From Caldithrix abyssi (GTDB lineage Bacteria; Calditrichota; Calditrichia; Calditrichales; Calditrichaceae): 64,000 nt of DNA. The notes beneath the pieces were generated by a model that saw only the letters and a list, made by a program, of their open reading frames with translations, ran no database searches and was not told the DNA's origin. Positions 1 through 8,983 of this stretch are shown here, piece after piece (within the stretch, counting starts at the first letter, position 1; every line of letters starts with the position of its first letter). The stretch covers positions 35,878-99,877 of the forward strand of contig DRQG01000086.1 in assembly GCA_011369465.1 (NCBI GenBank). Reading direction: 5' to 3'. The translations under genes and the position numbers were made by a program.

Positions 1-2
1 AT

Positions 3-437
3 AAAGTGTACACGGATACGGCAGATATGCTTACACAGATGTTCCAGCGCTATTTCAAGCTGGATAGCGATTATTTGCGAAAACTTGAAACAGAAGAACA
101 ATTTAAGTACGTTTTGAAAAAAGCCAAGAAAGCCAAAGTTTTACCGCGTTTTATCCGTACCGCAGAGTTTAAACACAATGTTTTGATGAATGAAACCCAG
201 AGTCAGGCCTGGATGCGCTACACCATCCGACCGTATGAGGGGGATCTGGTTCTGTTCCGTTCGGAAGAGAACAAAAATGCCGATCGTCCTGATTTGGGCT
301 GGAGCGACTACGTGCGCGGACAGGTCGAAATTATCGATGTGCCCGGCAACCATCTGAGCATGATGAAGGAACCGCAGGTACAGGTATTGGCAACTAAACT
401 GAATGACTGGATCAAGAAAAATTATAGCAGGGGTTAG
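3..437 (+). CDS. C-terminal end of a nonribosomal peptide synthetase (thioesterase domain), partial
   Basis: The reading frame is open to the left edge, so this is the 3' end of a longer gene; the GTG at position 6 is not its real start. The 143 visible residues match the second half of a terminal alpha/beta-hydrolase thioesterase of NRPS or PKS-NRPS assembly lines. This includes a block 'YTIRPYEGDLVLFRS' and the catalytic-histidine region 'VPGNHLSMMKEPQVQVLA'. Such domains release the finished peptide from the last carrier domain by hydrolysis or cyclisation. The stop codon is directly followed by the transporter ATG, and MbtH, type II thioesterase and Sfp-type genes come next, which supports an NRPS setting. 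The product and the other modules lie outside the window. Confidence 0.85.
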   Translation, partial: KVYTDTADMLTQMFQRYFKLDSDYLRKLETEEQFKYVLKKAKKAKVLPRFIRTAEFKHNVLMNETQSQAWMRYTIRPYEGDLVLFRSEENKNADRPDLGWSDYVRGQVEIIDVPGNHLSMMKEPQVQVLATKLNDWIKKNYSRG

Positions 438-1841
438 ATGGAAACGACCGCAATGGAGTTGAAAGAGACCGCAGATATCCGGAAACCGACCAAATTGTTT
501 AACAAAAACTTTTTGTTGCTCTGGCAGGGACAATTCGTAAGCCGGATGGGGAATCAGGTATATATGTTTGCCATGGTGCTCTGGCTTACCTGGACATTCG
601 ATTCACAGGCTTTAAACGGTTTATTAGGAATGCTTTCGGGAATTCCGCTGGTACTGCTGTCTGCCATCGGCGGAACGGTAGCGGATCGCGTATCCCGCCG
701 TAAAATTATCATCTATTCCGATTTTCTAAACGGTTTTGCCGTTTTAATTTTGGCCGGAATGTTTTTTTTCATCCCCGATTCGTGGCCGGATAAAAACGAG
801 GTTTTACTTATCGGATTGTTTGCGGTTAGCATTTTCGGATCCACTTTAATGGCTTTTTTCGGCCCGGCCATTTCTGCCGCCATACCGGATATTGTTCCCG
901 AAAAAAACATGGCTCAGGCTAACTCGCTCGGGCAGCTTTCCCGGCAGGTGGCGCAATTCTTCGGTATGGGCGTCGGCGCCTGGCTTTTGAAAGTGCTGGG
1001 TGCGCCGGTACTGGTTCTCATCGACGGCATCACCTTTATCTTTTCCGGCATAAGCGAGATATTTATCCGAATACCCCAGCATATTCCGGAAAAGAAAGAA
1101 AAAATATCGGAAAAATATAAACAGTTCAAAAATGAGTTGGCTGAGGGCTTGAATTTCATCACTAAAAACAAAGGGCTCTCCCGCCTGGTTCTGTTTTCTA
1201 TTTTCAGCAGCTTTTTTGCCACAGCCATCACCGTGCTAATTCCATTTTATATTAAAGATACTTTGCAGGCTTCCAAAGACTGGTATGCCATATTACTCAT
1301 AAGTTACGGAATCGGCACCATGTTTGGTTACGGTTATGTGAGCGCTTCGCACATGAATGGTAAAACCCGCGGCAAACTGATGATTTTCTTTATGATTATG
1401 CAGGGTGTGGGGTATTGTTTACTGGCCTTGTTTCCTGATAAATTAGTTGCTCTGGCTGTTATTTTTGTAGGCGGTATGTTCAACGGTTTCATTGTTATTA
1501 ACATCACCACCTTATTACAGCTCACCACGCCCAGCAATATTCGCGGCCGCGTTTTCGGCGTATTGACCACCATTTCGGGCAGTATTGCCCCCCTGGGGAT
1601 GGGCCTGTCCGGTTTTGTAGCTGAAATGCTTGGCGGTAATATTCCTCTGGTGTACATGGGCAGCGGCGTAATGACGATTTTTGCAGCTTCTCTCTTATCT
1701 TCCAGCCGTCCGTTCCGAAAATTTATATCGTACCAAACGGAATATGAGTTGAAGCAATCCGGCTTTACCTATACCATACGCGATTTAAAACCGGAAGAAA
1801 TTTATTTGATAAACAAACTAAAGTATAAGGAGTTCTTATGA
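438..1841 (+). CDS. MFS transporter, likely exporter of the peptide product
   Basis: A 467-residue protein with about 12 hydrophobic segments and the MFS loop signature '[14 protein letters not shown]' after the second helix. It resembles the MFS_3/EntS branch that often sits in siderophore and peptide clusters. The start ATG directly follows the stop of the NRPS gene, and the end overlaps the MbtH gene by four bases (ATGA), so translation is probably coupled. The last 45 residues form a polar tail beyond the final helix ('[16 protein letters not shown]'). Export of the cluster's product is inferred from position; substrate specificity cannot be read from the sequence. Confidence 0.85.
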   Translation: METTAMELKETADIRKPTKLFNKNFLLLWQGQFVSRMGNQVYMFAMVLWLTWTFDSQALNGLLGMLSGIPLVLLSAIGGTVADRVSRRKIIIYSDFLNGFAVLILAGMFFFIPDSWPDKNEVLLIGLFAVSIFGSTLMAFFGPAISAAIPDIVPEKNMAQANSLGQLSRQVAQFFGMGVGAWLLKVLGAPVLVLIDGITFIFSGISEIFIRIPQHIPEKKEKISEKYKQFKNELAEGLNFITKNKGLSRLVLFSIFSSFFATAITVLIPFYIKDTLQASKDWYAILLISYGIGTMFGYGYVSASHMNGKTRGKLMIFFMIMQGVGYCLLALFPDKLVALAVIFVGGMFNGFIVINITTLLQLTTPSNIRGRVFGVLTTISGSIAPLGMGLSGFVAEMLGGNIPLVYMGSGVMTIFAASLLSSSRPFRKFISYQTEYELKQSGFTYTIRDLKPEEIYLINKLKYKEFL

Positions 1842-2062
1842 GCCGAGAAGATTTTGAAGACAAAACCGTTTACAAAGTGGTTGTCAATCACGAAGAACAG
1901 TATTCCATCTGGCCGGCAGATCGGGAAAATGCACCCGGTTGGCGTGATGTCGGCAAAACGGGAACCAAACAGGAATGTTTGGACTATATTAAAGAGGTGT
2001 GGACCGATATGCGTCCGCTAAGCCTGCGTAAAAAAATGGAAGAAGCGGAAAACAACAAGTAA
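1838..2062 (+). CDS. MbtH-like protein
   Basis: A 74-residue protein with the MbtH family pattern: '[24 protein letters not shown]' contains the conserved NxExQxSxWP element and a PxGW-like turn, followed by 'EECL'-type and 'W.DMRP' elements near the end. MbtH proteins bind and activate NRPS adenylation domains. The gene overlaps the transporter by four bases and lies just before the type II thioesterase, as expected for an accessory NRPS factor. Confidence 0.95.
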   Translation: MSREDFEDKTVYKVVVNHEEQYSIWPADRENAPGWRDVGKTGTKQECLDYIKEVWTDMRPLSLRKKMEEAENNK

Positions 2063-2069
2063 TTGGCTT

Positions 2070-2840
2070 ATGGAAACAGTTTTAAAACGAGATTCCTGGG
2101 TTACAATCCCAAAACCGCAGGCAAATGCCCGGCTGCGTTTGTTTTGCCTGCCCTTTGCCGGCGGCAACAGCACGGCCTTCCGTAATTGGCCTGATTATCT
2201 ACCGGAAACCATGGAGGTTGCGGCCGTGGAAATACCCGGGCACGGATCCAGATTGGCCGAAGATACGATCAGGAGGCTGATCCCTCTGGTAAAAGCAATT
2301 GCCGAGGGGATTGATCCCTATTTGGATCGTCCGTTTGCCTTTTTCGGGCACAGCATGGGTTCTCTGCTTAGTTTTGAACTGGCACACTACCTCAGGTTGA
2401 AAAAAGGCGTAGAACCGGTGCACTTGTTCTTCTCCGGTCGGGGTGCTCCCCATTTACCGGCAAGAGAGGAGCCGATCCACGGCCTTCCTCAGGCCGAATT
2501 TGTGCAGCACATACGCAATTATAACGGCACACCGAAAGAGGTGCTGGAACACCAGGAACTTATGGATATTCTGATACCGATCCTGCGGGCGGATTTCGAA
2601 GTGTGCGAAACATATCAGTACTTTCCGAAGCCGCCGTTCAACTGCCCGATAACGGCATTCGGCGGTTTGCAGGATCCAAGTACAACCAAGGATGACTTAC
2701 AGGGTTGGAAAAAACATACCAGCGGTGCCTTTAATTTACGTATGTTTCCCGGCGATCATTTTTATCTGCTGGAAGCACAAACAACATTGGTGCATACCAT
2801 AGCCCGGGATATCTTAGCACATTTTCAGTTAAACGACTAA
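2070..2840 (+). CDS. Type II thioesterase (GrsT/RifR-like)
   Basis: A 256-residue alpha/beta-hydrolase of the editing thioesterase family, which frees misprimed or stalled carrier proteins in NRPS/PKS lines. The nucleophile elbow is 'FGHSMGS' with Ser95. The acid is probably the Asp in 'GGLQDPSTT', and His230 in 'PGDHFYL' completes the triad. The N-terminal 'LFCLPFAGGNSTAFRNW' is typical of the family. It sits seven bases after the mbtH-like gene and four bases before the phosphopantetheinyl transferase. Confidence 0.93.
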   Translation: METVLKRDSWVTIPKPQANARLRLFCLPFAGGNSTAFRNWPDYLPETMEVAAVEIPGHGSRLAEDTIRRLIPLVKAIAEGIDPYLDRPFAFFGHSMGSLLSFELAHYLRLKKGVEPVHLFFSGRGAPHLPAREEPIHGLPQAEFVQHIRNYNGTPKEVLEHQELMDILIPILRADFEVCETYQYFPKPPFNCPITAFGGLQDPSTTKDDLQGWKKHTSGAFNLRMFPGDHFYLLEAQTTLVHTIARDILAHFQLND

Positions 2841-2844
2841 ATCT

Positions 2845-3603
2845 ATGGCAGAAGAACAGTGGTTCCCGGCCGAGACTTGCCCCTTTGCCGCCAATGATGC
2901 CGTACAGGTGTGGAGGATTTCGCTGGAACTGAATGAGAACCAGCTTAATCGTGCCCGGGCTGTGTTGGCTACAGATGAGAAAAAGCGGGCAGATCGGTTT
3001 TATTTTGAAAAGGATAAAAATCACTTCATTGCGGCACGGGCTCAGCTAAGGTTTATTCTGGGAAAGTATCTCGGTTACGCACCGGCAGCGCTTCAATTTG
3101 AGTACAACCCGCAGGGCAAACCTCATCTGGCCGGGCCGCTTAGAGGTCAGCTTTTTTTTAATTTGTCCCATTCGCACAAAATGGGTCTGATTGCTCTGCA
3201 TTCACAATTCGAAGTCGGAATCGATATCGAATGGATGCGTCGTGAAGTAAGCGGGATAAAAATTGCCGAACGCTTTTTTTCGCCGTACGAACTGAATCAG
3301 CTTAAAGCTTTGGACAAGCAGGATCAGATGAAAGGGTTCTTTAACTGTTGGACAAGAAAAGAAGCATACATCAAAGCGCGCGGAAAGGGATTGTCCATAC
3401 CGCTAAATCAGTTTGATGTTTCTTTGAATCCTGAAGAACCTGCTCGCATATTAGCCATACGGCACGACCCAAAAGCGCTAAATGAATGGACGTTACACAG
3501 CCTTGACCCGGGAGAAAATTATGCGGCTGCGGTTGTAGCACACAGTGAATTCTGGAAAATGGTATGCTGGGACGGATTGAACTCTGATTTTCTGTTAACT
3601 TAA
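2845..3603 (+). CDS. 4'-phosphopantetheinyl transferase, Sfp type
   Basis: A 252-residue protein that transfers phosphopantetheine from CoA onto the serine of carrier domains, converting the NRPS to its active form. The two hallmark motifs are present: 'VGIDIEW' (Asp127 and Glu129 for magnesium) and 'WTRKEAYIKARGKGL' (Trp169, Lys172, Glu173). 'NLSHSH' before the first motif is also family-typical. Length fits the two-lobed Sfp group rather than the short AcpS type. It is the last gene of the visible NRPS cluster; a hairpin follows within ten bases. Confidence 0.94.
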   Translation: MAEEQWFPAETCPFAANDAVQVWRISLELNENQLNRARAVLATDEKKRADRFYFEKDKNHFIAARAQLRFILGKYLGYAPAALQFEYNPQGKPHLAGPLRGQLFFNLSHSHKMGLIALHSQFEVGIDIEWMRREVSGIKIAERFFSPYELNQLKALDKQDQMKGFFNCWTRKEAYIKARGKGLSIPLNQFDVSLNPEEPARILAIRHDPKALNEWTLHSLDPGENYAAAVVAHSEFWKMVCWDGLNSDFLLT

Positions 3604-3610
3604 AATTCAA

Positions 3611-3633
3611 TTGATAGTTTTCACAACTATCAA
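3611..3633 (+). terminator. Short hairpin after the NRPS operon
   Basis: A perfect 9-bp inverted repeat (TTGATAGTT and AACTATCAA) with a 5-base loop, starting eight bases after the phosphopantetheinyl transferase stop. It is followed by A-rich sequence and then TTGTTT rather than a clean T tract, so termination is plausible but weak. It marks the boundary between the NRPS cluster and the sulfotransferase gene. Confidence 0.4.
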
Positions 3634-3726
3634 AAAATTGTTTCTGTAAATTATTTAACTAAGGGACAGTCGAGAAATTTTGTCTTTTAGGAGGCGGTAC
3701 TGAAGTTGTTTTAATAGTATTATGCC

Positions 3727-4857
3727 TTGTATTCGAATTTGTCCAACTCACCAAAAGTGGAATGGAGTAAAACGTTGTTTGACAGTCTGGTCGGAATTAC
3801 CAAAGAAAATTGGTTCAGGTTATTAAAAGAAAATCATTTCCGTGTATCTCCTCGATATGCCAAACCCATTTTGTTTGTAACTTTGGCAAGTTATCACAAC
3901 TCCCGCTTTCAAAAAGAAGAAGAAAAAAGATTCGGTGAAGCGGTTCGCCAAACAAAATTCGAGCATCCTCCGATTTTTTTAATCGGGCATTGGCGCAGCG
4001 GAACAACCTATCTGCACAACCTGATTTCGCAGGATAAGCGTTTTGCTTATCCCAATCTTTTCGAAATCCAAACGCCCCACTCCTTTTTAAGCCGTTGGTT
4101 TATATTAGAGAAGCATCTTGAAAGAGCGCAATCATTCAAACGCTCGATGGATAATATGCGAGTTGACCTCACAAGTCCCCAAGAAGAAGAATTTGCTTTG
4201 GCGGTTATGACGCTTAAAAGTCCGCTCATCGGCTGGATTTTCCCAAAACGGGCCGAGTATTATGATCGTTATTTATCATTTAAAAACGTTTCCAAAGAAG
4301 AAATAGACTTCTGGAAGGAAAACTACATCTATTTTCTAAAAAAACTGACCTTCAAGCATAAAAGGCAGCTGCTCCTAAAATCGCCAGTGAATACCAGCCG
4401 TATTAAACTGCTTTTGGACATCTTCCCGGAGGCCAAATTTGTTCATATCCATCGTAACCCGTATGATGTCATCCGTTCTACCATGAAATTATTTTCAACA
4501 GCGGTAACATCATCCCAGCTTCAGAAGCCCGATTCCCCTGAGGCCGGAGATTATATCATCGATCGATACCGGGCGCTCTATTCGGATTTCTTCGAGCAAA
4601 AGGGACTGATTCCGGAAAAACATTATGTTGAAGTCTCATTTGAAGATCTGGAGAAAAACCCACTTATGGTTCTCAAAACGATTTATGATGGGTTAAATAT
4701 CGATGACTTTGAGAAAATCAAACCCGCCTTTGAACAATATCTTGAACAGAACAAAAGCTATAAAAAGAATCACTACAAAGAGTTGGATCGAAAGTACACT
4801 CAAAAAATTAACGAGCAATGCAAACCTTGTATTGAGGCTTGGGGTTACAATTTGTAA
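3727..4857 (+). CDS. Sulfotransferase family protein
   Basis: A 376-residue PAPS-dependent sulfotransferase-like protein. The 5'-phosphosulfate loop is 'FLIGHWRSGTTYLHNL' (about residues 84-99), and the 3'-phosphate element is 'FVHIHRNPYDVIRS' after 'LLLKSPVNTSRI'. There is no signal peptide, so it is probably cytoplasmic. The acceptor is unknown; a lipid, a glycan or the neighbouring peptide product are options, and position near the NRPS cluster is only suggestive. The start is uncertain. In this frame a stop lies at 3715-3717, and the first initiation codon is TTG at 3727 without a good ribosome site. An AGGAGG lies about 30 bases upstream, and an ATG at 3722 is out of frame. An early frameshift is possible. 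Confidence 0.82.
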   Translation: MYSNLSNSPKVEWSKTLFDSLVGITKENWFRLLKENHFRVSPRYAKPILFVTLASYHNSRFQKEEEKRFGEAVRQTKFEHPPIFLIGHWRSGTTYLHNLISQDKRFAYPNLFEIQTPHSFLSRWFILEKHLERAQSFKRSMDNMRVDLTSPQEEEFALAVMTLKSPLIGWIFPKRAEYYDRYLSFKNVSKEEIDFWKENYIYFLKKLTFKHKRQLLLKSPVNTSRIKLLLDIFPEAKFVHIHRNPYDVIRSTMKLFSTAVTSSQLQKPDSPEAGDYIIDRYRALYSDFFEQKGLIPEKHYVEVSFEDLEKNPLMVLKTIYDGLNIDDFEKIKPAFEQYLEQNKSYKKNHYKELDRKYTQKINEQCKPCIEAWGYNL

Positions 4858-4897
4858 CTACATTGGGATTCGATTCATTTTTTTAATAACTTATGCC

Positions 4898-5899
4898 ATG
4901 ATGTATAGAAAACGGATATTTTCAAATATTCTTTCTTTGCTTTTTACAGGTTTAGCGGGTTTGCTTTTGGTTTCCTGCCAGGCGCCTCGTAATAACCCTT
5001 TCGATCCCAATGCGGCAAACTATAAACCTTTGCCGCAACCTATCATTACAACCATTAAAGTAAACAATTTATATCCCCCATATCAGGGAATTAAAGGGAT
5101 TTCCGTTTTTGCTCCCGACGTTAATTTTTACAATATAACCGACGTAAACGGTAGTATTGTCTGGGCACACGAACCGCTGGATTCCGTTAGATTGTTTGCC
5201 CGGGGAGCGTCCTTTTTTGATGGAGACTCACTGTACAAGAATCTAAATGAAAATTCTGTGGTAAATCTATATTTAAACGCCAAACCGTATTTGCTCGATA
5301 CCCGTTTTACTTCGCGCTACGAGAATTACAGCCAATTCAGCTTTTTACGCTTCCGCACACGGGTGGTTGACCCGGATGGTATAGCGGATTTAAAACAGGT
5401 AATACTGCGCTGCCCGGAGTACCAGTTTAAAGATACGTTGACCCTGGAGAACGCAGGGACGGATATTTTTACTACTAAAGATTTTAACATTAAGGAAATC
5501 GATTCATCAATGACAGCCGGTCGCGTACCGGAGCTATCTTTCTCTTTAATGGCGAACAATGTGAATGGTGATAGTCTTATCTTTGAGCCGTTCTCCATTA
5601 TCAGAATCATTGAACAGCCTCTGGTTTTATTATCACCGCAAGAAAATGATGTGGTGAACGGGCCGGTCACTTTTAAATGGGAAAAAGTTGAATTGGATTT
5701 TTCGTTCACTTTCACGGTTTTTTTGTATAAGTTACCAAATTATGATCTTACCGGTATTTATGACAATATACCTGCGGATAGTACAAGCTTGACGATTGCG
5801 CCTTTGACAAACGGGCGATATCTGTGGGTTTTGGAATTAAAGGACCTGGCAGAAAACGCCAGCCAGTCCAGATTAATCAATTTTACAAGCGAAAACTAA
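4898..5899 (+). CDS. Lipoprotein with Ig/Fn3-like C-terminal region
   Basis: A 333-residue predicted lipoprotein. The start ATG at 4898 gives a signal peptide ending in a lipobox 'LLLVSC' with Cys27. It is followed by 'NNPFDPN', a motif common just after the lipid-anchored cysteine in this group of bacteria. The rest is beta-rich, and the last 100 residues ('PQENDVVNGPVTFKWEKV', 'GRYLWVLELKDLAENAS') look like a fibronectin or Ig-type fold. No enzymatic motif is visible. The frame is also open further upstream into the sulfotransferase gene, but the signal peptide fixes the start. It begins the run that continues with the sigma-54 activator 28 bases downstream. Confidence 0.8.
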   Translation: MMYRKRIFSNILSLLFTGLAGLLLVSCQAPRNNPFDPNAANYKPLPQPIITTIKVNNLYPPYQGIKGISVFAPDVNFYNITDVNGSIVWAHEPLDSVRLFARGASFFDGDSLYKNLNENSVVNLYLNAKPYLLDTRFTSRYENYSQFSFLRFRTRVVDPDGIADLKQVILRCPEYQFKDTLTLENAGTDIFTTKDFNIKEIDSSMTAGRVPELSFSLMANNVNGDSLIFEPFSIIRIIEQPLVLLSPQENDVVNGPVTFKWEKVELDFSFTFTVFLYKLPNYDLTGIYDNIPADSTSLTIAPLTNGRYLWVLELKDLAENASQSRLINFTSEN

Positions 5900-5927
5900 A
5901 CGATTTCATAAACGTTTACAGGATAGA

Positions 5928-7409
5928 ATGAGCAGGGAAATTCAATTCGATCAATTAAGCGCTACTCATCTTCAGTCTATTTACCGCTTAGCGCAGCAAA
6001 TGGCCCATTCCGGCGATGCTGATGAATTGTTGCAGCTCATTTTATCGGAATTAATGGAAGAAACCGGTGCCGAGGTGGGCGCCTTTATTTATTATGATGC
6101 CCGGAACGATCGCTTCGAGCCGCGCACCATCCGGACTCAAAACGAACGGGATAAAAGCGAGATTGAGTTTTCGTACAGCGTTTTTCAGGATATTTTAAAA
6201 AATAAAGAAGCCGTACTTACTTTTGACACCCGGACCGATCAGAAATACTCTGACAAGCAATCCGTTATTATTAACAAAATTTATGCTATTCTGGCCTTTC
6301 CGCTTATTATCAACAATCAGCTTTACGGTATTCTGTATTTCGATAGCCGACGCAACCGGCAGAGTTTCAACGAAACCTCGCGCCAATTTCTTTCTTTATT
6401 CTCGGCCATTGCCTCTCTGGCCCTCGAACAGGTACTCAAAAAGAGAAAGATTGAAAAAGAGAATGTTCAACTGCGCCGGCGTCTGGATGATGAAATTGCC
6501 ATCCCCGAAATCATCGGCCAGTCCGAAATAATGAAGAAGCTCTTCCGCTTGATCAACAAGGTGGCTAAAACGGACGCTTCGGTTATTATAACCGGGGAAA
6601 ACGGCACGGGAAAAGAACTGGTAGCCAGAGCCATCCATGATTTAAGCAAGCGTAAGGATAAACCCTACATAGCCCAGTATATCGGGAATATCCCCGGCAC
6701 CATTTTGGAGAGCGAACTGTTCGGCTATAAAAAAGGCGCTTTCACCGGCGCCGATAAGGACAAAATCGGTCTGTTTGAAGCGGTGGACGGCGGTACGTTG
6801 TTTTTAGATGAAGTAGGCGATTTGAACCCCGATTTGCAGACCAAACTTTTACGTGTGTTGGAAAACAAAGAAATTATGCGGCTGGGAGAAAATACCGTGC
6901 GCCATGTGGACGTACGGATTATTGCCGCCACAAATAAAGATTTACCGGCCATGGTAAAGGAAGGTACCTTTCGGGAAGACCTCTATTACCGACTGAATGT
7001 TATCGGAATCAAAGTTCCGACGCTGCGCGAACGCAAAACGGATATCCCCTTGTTAGTGGATTATTTTCTAAAAAAGGAAAATCCCGATCATCCTTTGGAA
7101 ATCAGCAAGGAAGCGCTGCGTAAGATTATGAGCTACGACTGGCCGGGTAACGTCCGCCAATTGAGTAATATTATTCAACGAGCCTGTATCCTGGCCAGTG
7201 ACAATATCATTAGAGAAGAGGATATCCAATTTGACGATTTGGTCGGCAAAAAGGTAGATATTCATTTTGGCGGTACACTGGAAGAACTGAAAAACAGGAT
7301 AATTGCCGAGAGAATAAAACAGTTTAACGGCAATAAAACACGGGCGGCTAAAAGCCTTAATATCTCTTTGCGATCCCTGCAGGCAAAAGCCAAAGAATTA
7401 GGATTATAG
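5928..7409 (+). CDS. GAF-domain sigma-54-dependent transcriptional activator
   Basis: A 493-residue enhancer-binding protein. An N-terminal GAF domain (about residues 20-170) takes the place of a receiver domain. The AAA+ domain has Walker A 'GENGTGKE' near residue 223, the sigma-54 contact loop 'GAFTGA' near 271, Walker B 'GGTLFLDEVGDL' and the arginine-finger region 'FREDLYYRLNV'. A C-terminal Fis-type helix-turn-helix ends 'NKTRAAKSLNISLRSLQAKAKELGL'. The normally conserved stretch before 'LESELFG' reads 'AQYIGNIPGT' instead of a 'NCAA' type sequence, which is unusual. The Ser/Thr kinase gene begins five bases downstream, so the kinase may control it through the GAF domain. A sigma-54-like promoter lies 2.6 kb downstream. 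Confidence 0.93.
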   Translation: MSREIQFDQLSATHLQSIYRLAQQMAHSGDADELLQLILSELMEETGAEVGAFIYYDARNDRFEPRTIRTQNERDKSEIEFSYSVFQDILKNKEAVLTFDTRTDQKYSDKQSVIINKIYAILAFPLIINNQLYGILYFDSRRNRQSFNETSRQFLSLFSAIASLALEQVLKKRKIEKENVQLRRRLDDEIAIPEIIGQSEIMKKLFRLINKVAKTDASVIITGENGTGKELVARAIHDLSKRKDKPYIAQYIGNIPGTILESELFGYKKGAFTGADKDKIGLFEAVDGGTLFLDEVGDLNPDLQTKLLRVLENKEIMRLGENTVRHVDVRIIAATNKDLPAMVKEGTFREDLYYRLNVIGIKVPTLRERKTDIPLLVDYFLKKENPDHPLEISKEALRKIMSYDWPGNVRQLSNIIQRACILASDNIIREEDIQFDDLVGKKVDIHFGGTLEELKNRIIAERIKQFNGNKTRAAKSLNISLRSLQAKAKELGL

Positions 7410-7414
7410 TTTTA

Positions 7415-8983
7415 ATGAAATCCATAGCTAATTACGAAATTATAAAAACGATCGCCGAAAGCGGCCCCTCGGCCGTGTATGTGGCTCGTCATAAAAAATT
7501 GGGACGCAAAACCCTGTTAAAGGTGTACAGCGGCGCCGATAAAGCTTTGATTGAACGCTTTGAACGGGAAGCACGAATTGTAGCCGATTTAAACAGTGAC
7601 GCCATTGTAGCCATCTACGATTTTGGTGAAGACGACGGTCGTTTCTTTATATCCATGGAATATATAGATGGCTGGAATCTGCAAGACTATCTTAGCGACC
7701 ATAAGCCCGATGTTGCGGAGGTTATCGATTTCAGTTATCAGATTAGCTATTGCCTGACTGTTTTGCACCAAAAAGGTTACATTCATCGCGATCTGAAACC
7801 GGAAAATATTCTGGTTGACCGTCAAAAACGGATCAAACTGACCGATTTCGGATTAACACTACATCAAAGCCTCAACCGCATCACCTCCGATGGCGATTTA
7901 CTGGGTACACCGCTATATATGTCTCCGGAGCAAATAAACAACCGTCCCCTCACTCCGGCAAGTGATGTGTTTTCCATGGGCATCATTTTTTATCAAATGG
8001 CAAGCGGTACAAACCCTTTTGAGGCCGGGCAGGTGGGAGAGGTCTTTTCCAAAATCCTAACCTACACACCGCCACATTTATCCGACATCCAACCGTCTTT
8101 GCCCCAATGGTATGCGGAACTGGTTATGCGCCTGCTGGAGAAAGAGGCCGGGAAAAGACCACCCACAGCTGCGGAAGTATTTCTTCGCATAAAAGAAAAA
8201 TCTCTGGCGCATCAAAACAATGACTTGCCCGCTGTTTTGCGGGATGAGGAAAAACCGCGGATAAAAACATGGGGAATTTATGTTGCACTTTTTACGGCGA
8301 TACTAACCCTGGGCTATTTTTACGGTTTTGAATACATTAAGGATAGTTTTTGGCTTTCCCGGGATAGCATACAGCAAGCGCCCAAATTTGCCGTTACCGA
8401 TTCTCAGAAAATCCTTCAACCGGATACTTTACCCCCTGCCAATGAAACGATATCCCGCCCGGACAATGAAATAGGTATGGCTACAAATCAAACTTCTTCA
8501 GACTCAAATCCCGCCACCGGACAGTTGCCCGAAGAAGACAAAACCACTTTTTTTGTAAAAACCTATCCCTGGTGCAATATTTTTTTGGATTATCGGCTGG
8601 TAGGCACAACACCAATGGCCAAACCCATTCACATAAAGCCGGGGAAATATATACTGGGGTTGCAAAATCCGAACTATCCCTCCTACACCGACACAATCCG
8701 CATAGAAGCTTTTAAAGCCAATTCATTTGCTTATAATCTCGATTCGCTTTTACTGCGGGTCGATCTTCAGGTACTTCCCTGGGGAAATGTGTATATTGAT
8801 GATAAATATATCGGTACCACTCCATTGCAAAAACCCTTATATTTAGCACCCGGGAAATATATTATCAGAGTAACAAACGATTTTTATCCGACATGGGTAG
8901 ATACCATTGTCTATTTAAAAAATTCGTCCAATCGAAAACGCATTGTTCTGGATTTAAAGAACAGAAAGCATGGAATAAATTGA
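7415..8983 (+). CDS. Membrane Ser/Thr protein kinase with two C-terminal PEGA domains
   Basis: A 522-residue Hanks-type kinase. The catalytic domain (about 1-270) has 'IHRDLKPENIL' near residue 123, 'LTDFGLT' near 143 and the 'GTPLYMSPEQ' activation segment. The glycine loop 'AESGPSAVYVARH' is degenerate, but the ATP lysine ('LLKVY') is kept. One transmembrane helix lies at about 288-310. Two PEGA repeats follow (about 380-435 and 448-505), each with the 'GTTPxxKP' and 'PGKYI' signatures and probably exposed outside the cytoplasm. The gene lies five bases after the GAF/sigma-54 activator, and its stop shares a base with the next ATG. A kinase-activator signalling unit is inferred. Confidence 0.93.
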   Translation: MKSIANYEIIKTIAESGPSAVYVARHKKLGRKTLLKVYSGADKALIERFEREARIVADLNSDAIVAIYDFGEDDGRFFISMEYIDGWNLQDYLSDHKPDVAEVIDFSYQISYCLTVLHQKGYIHRDLKPENILVDRQKRIKLTDFGLTLHQSLNRITSDGDLLGTPLYMSPEQINNRPLTPASDVFSMGIIFYQMASGTNPFEAGQVGEVFSKILTYTPPHLSDIQPSLPQWYAELVMRLLEKEAGKRPPTAAEVFLRIKEKSLAHQNNDLPAVLRDEEKPRIKTWGIYVALFTAILTLGYFYGFEYIKDSFWLSRDSIQQAPKFAVTDSQKILQPDTLPPANETISRPDNEIGMATNQTSSDSNPATGQLPEEDKTTFFVKTYPWCNIFLDYRLVGTTPMAKPIHIKPGKYILGLQNPNYPSYTDTIRIEAFKANSFAYNLDSLLLRVDLQVLPWGNVYIDDKYIGTTPLQKPLYLAPGKYIIRVTNDFYPTWVDTIVYLKNSSNRKRIVLDLKNRKHGIN

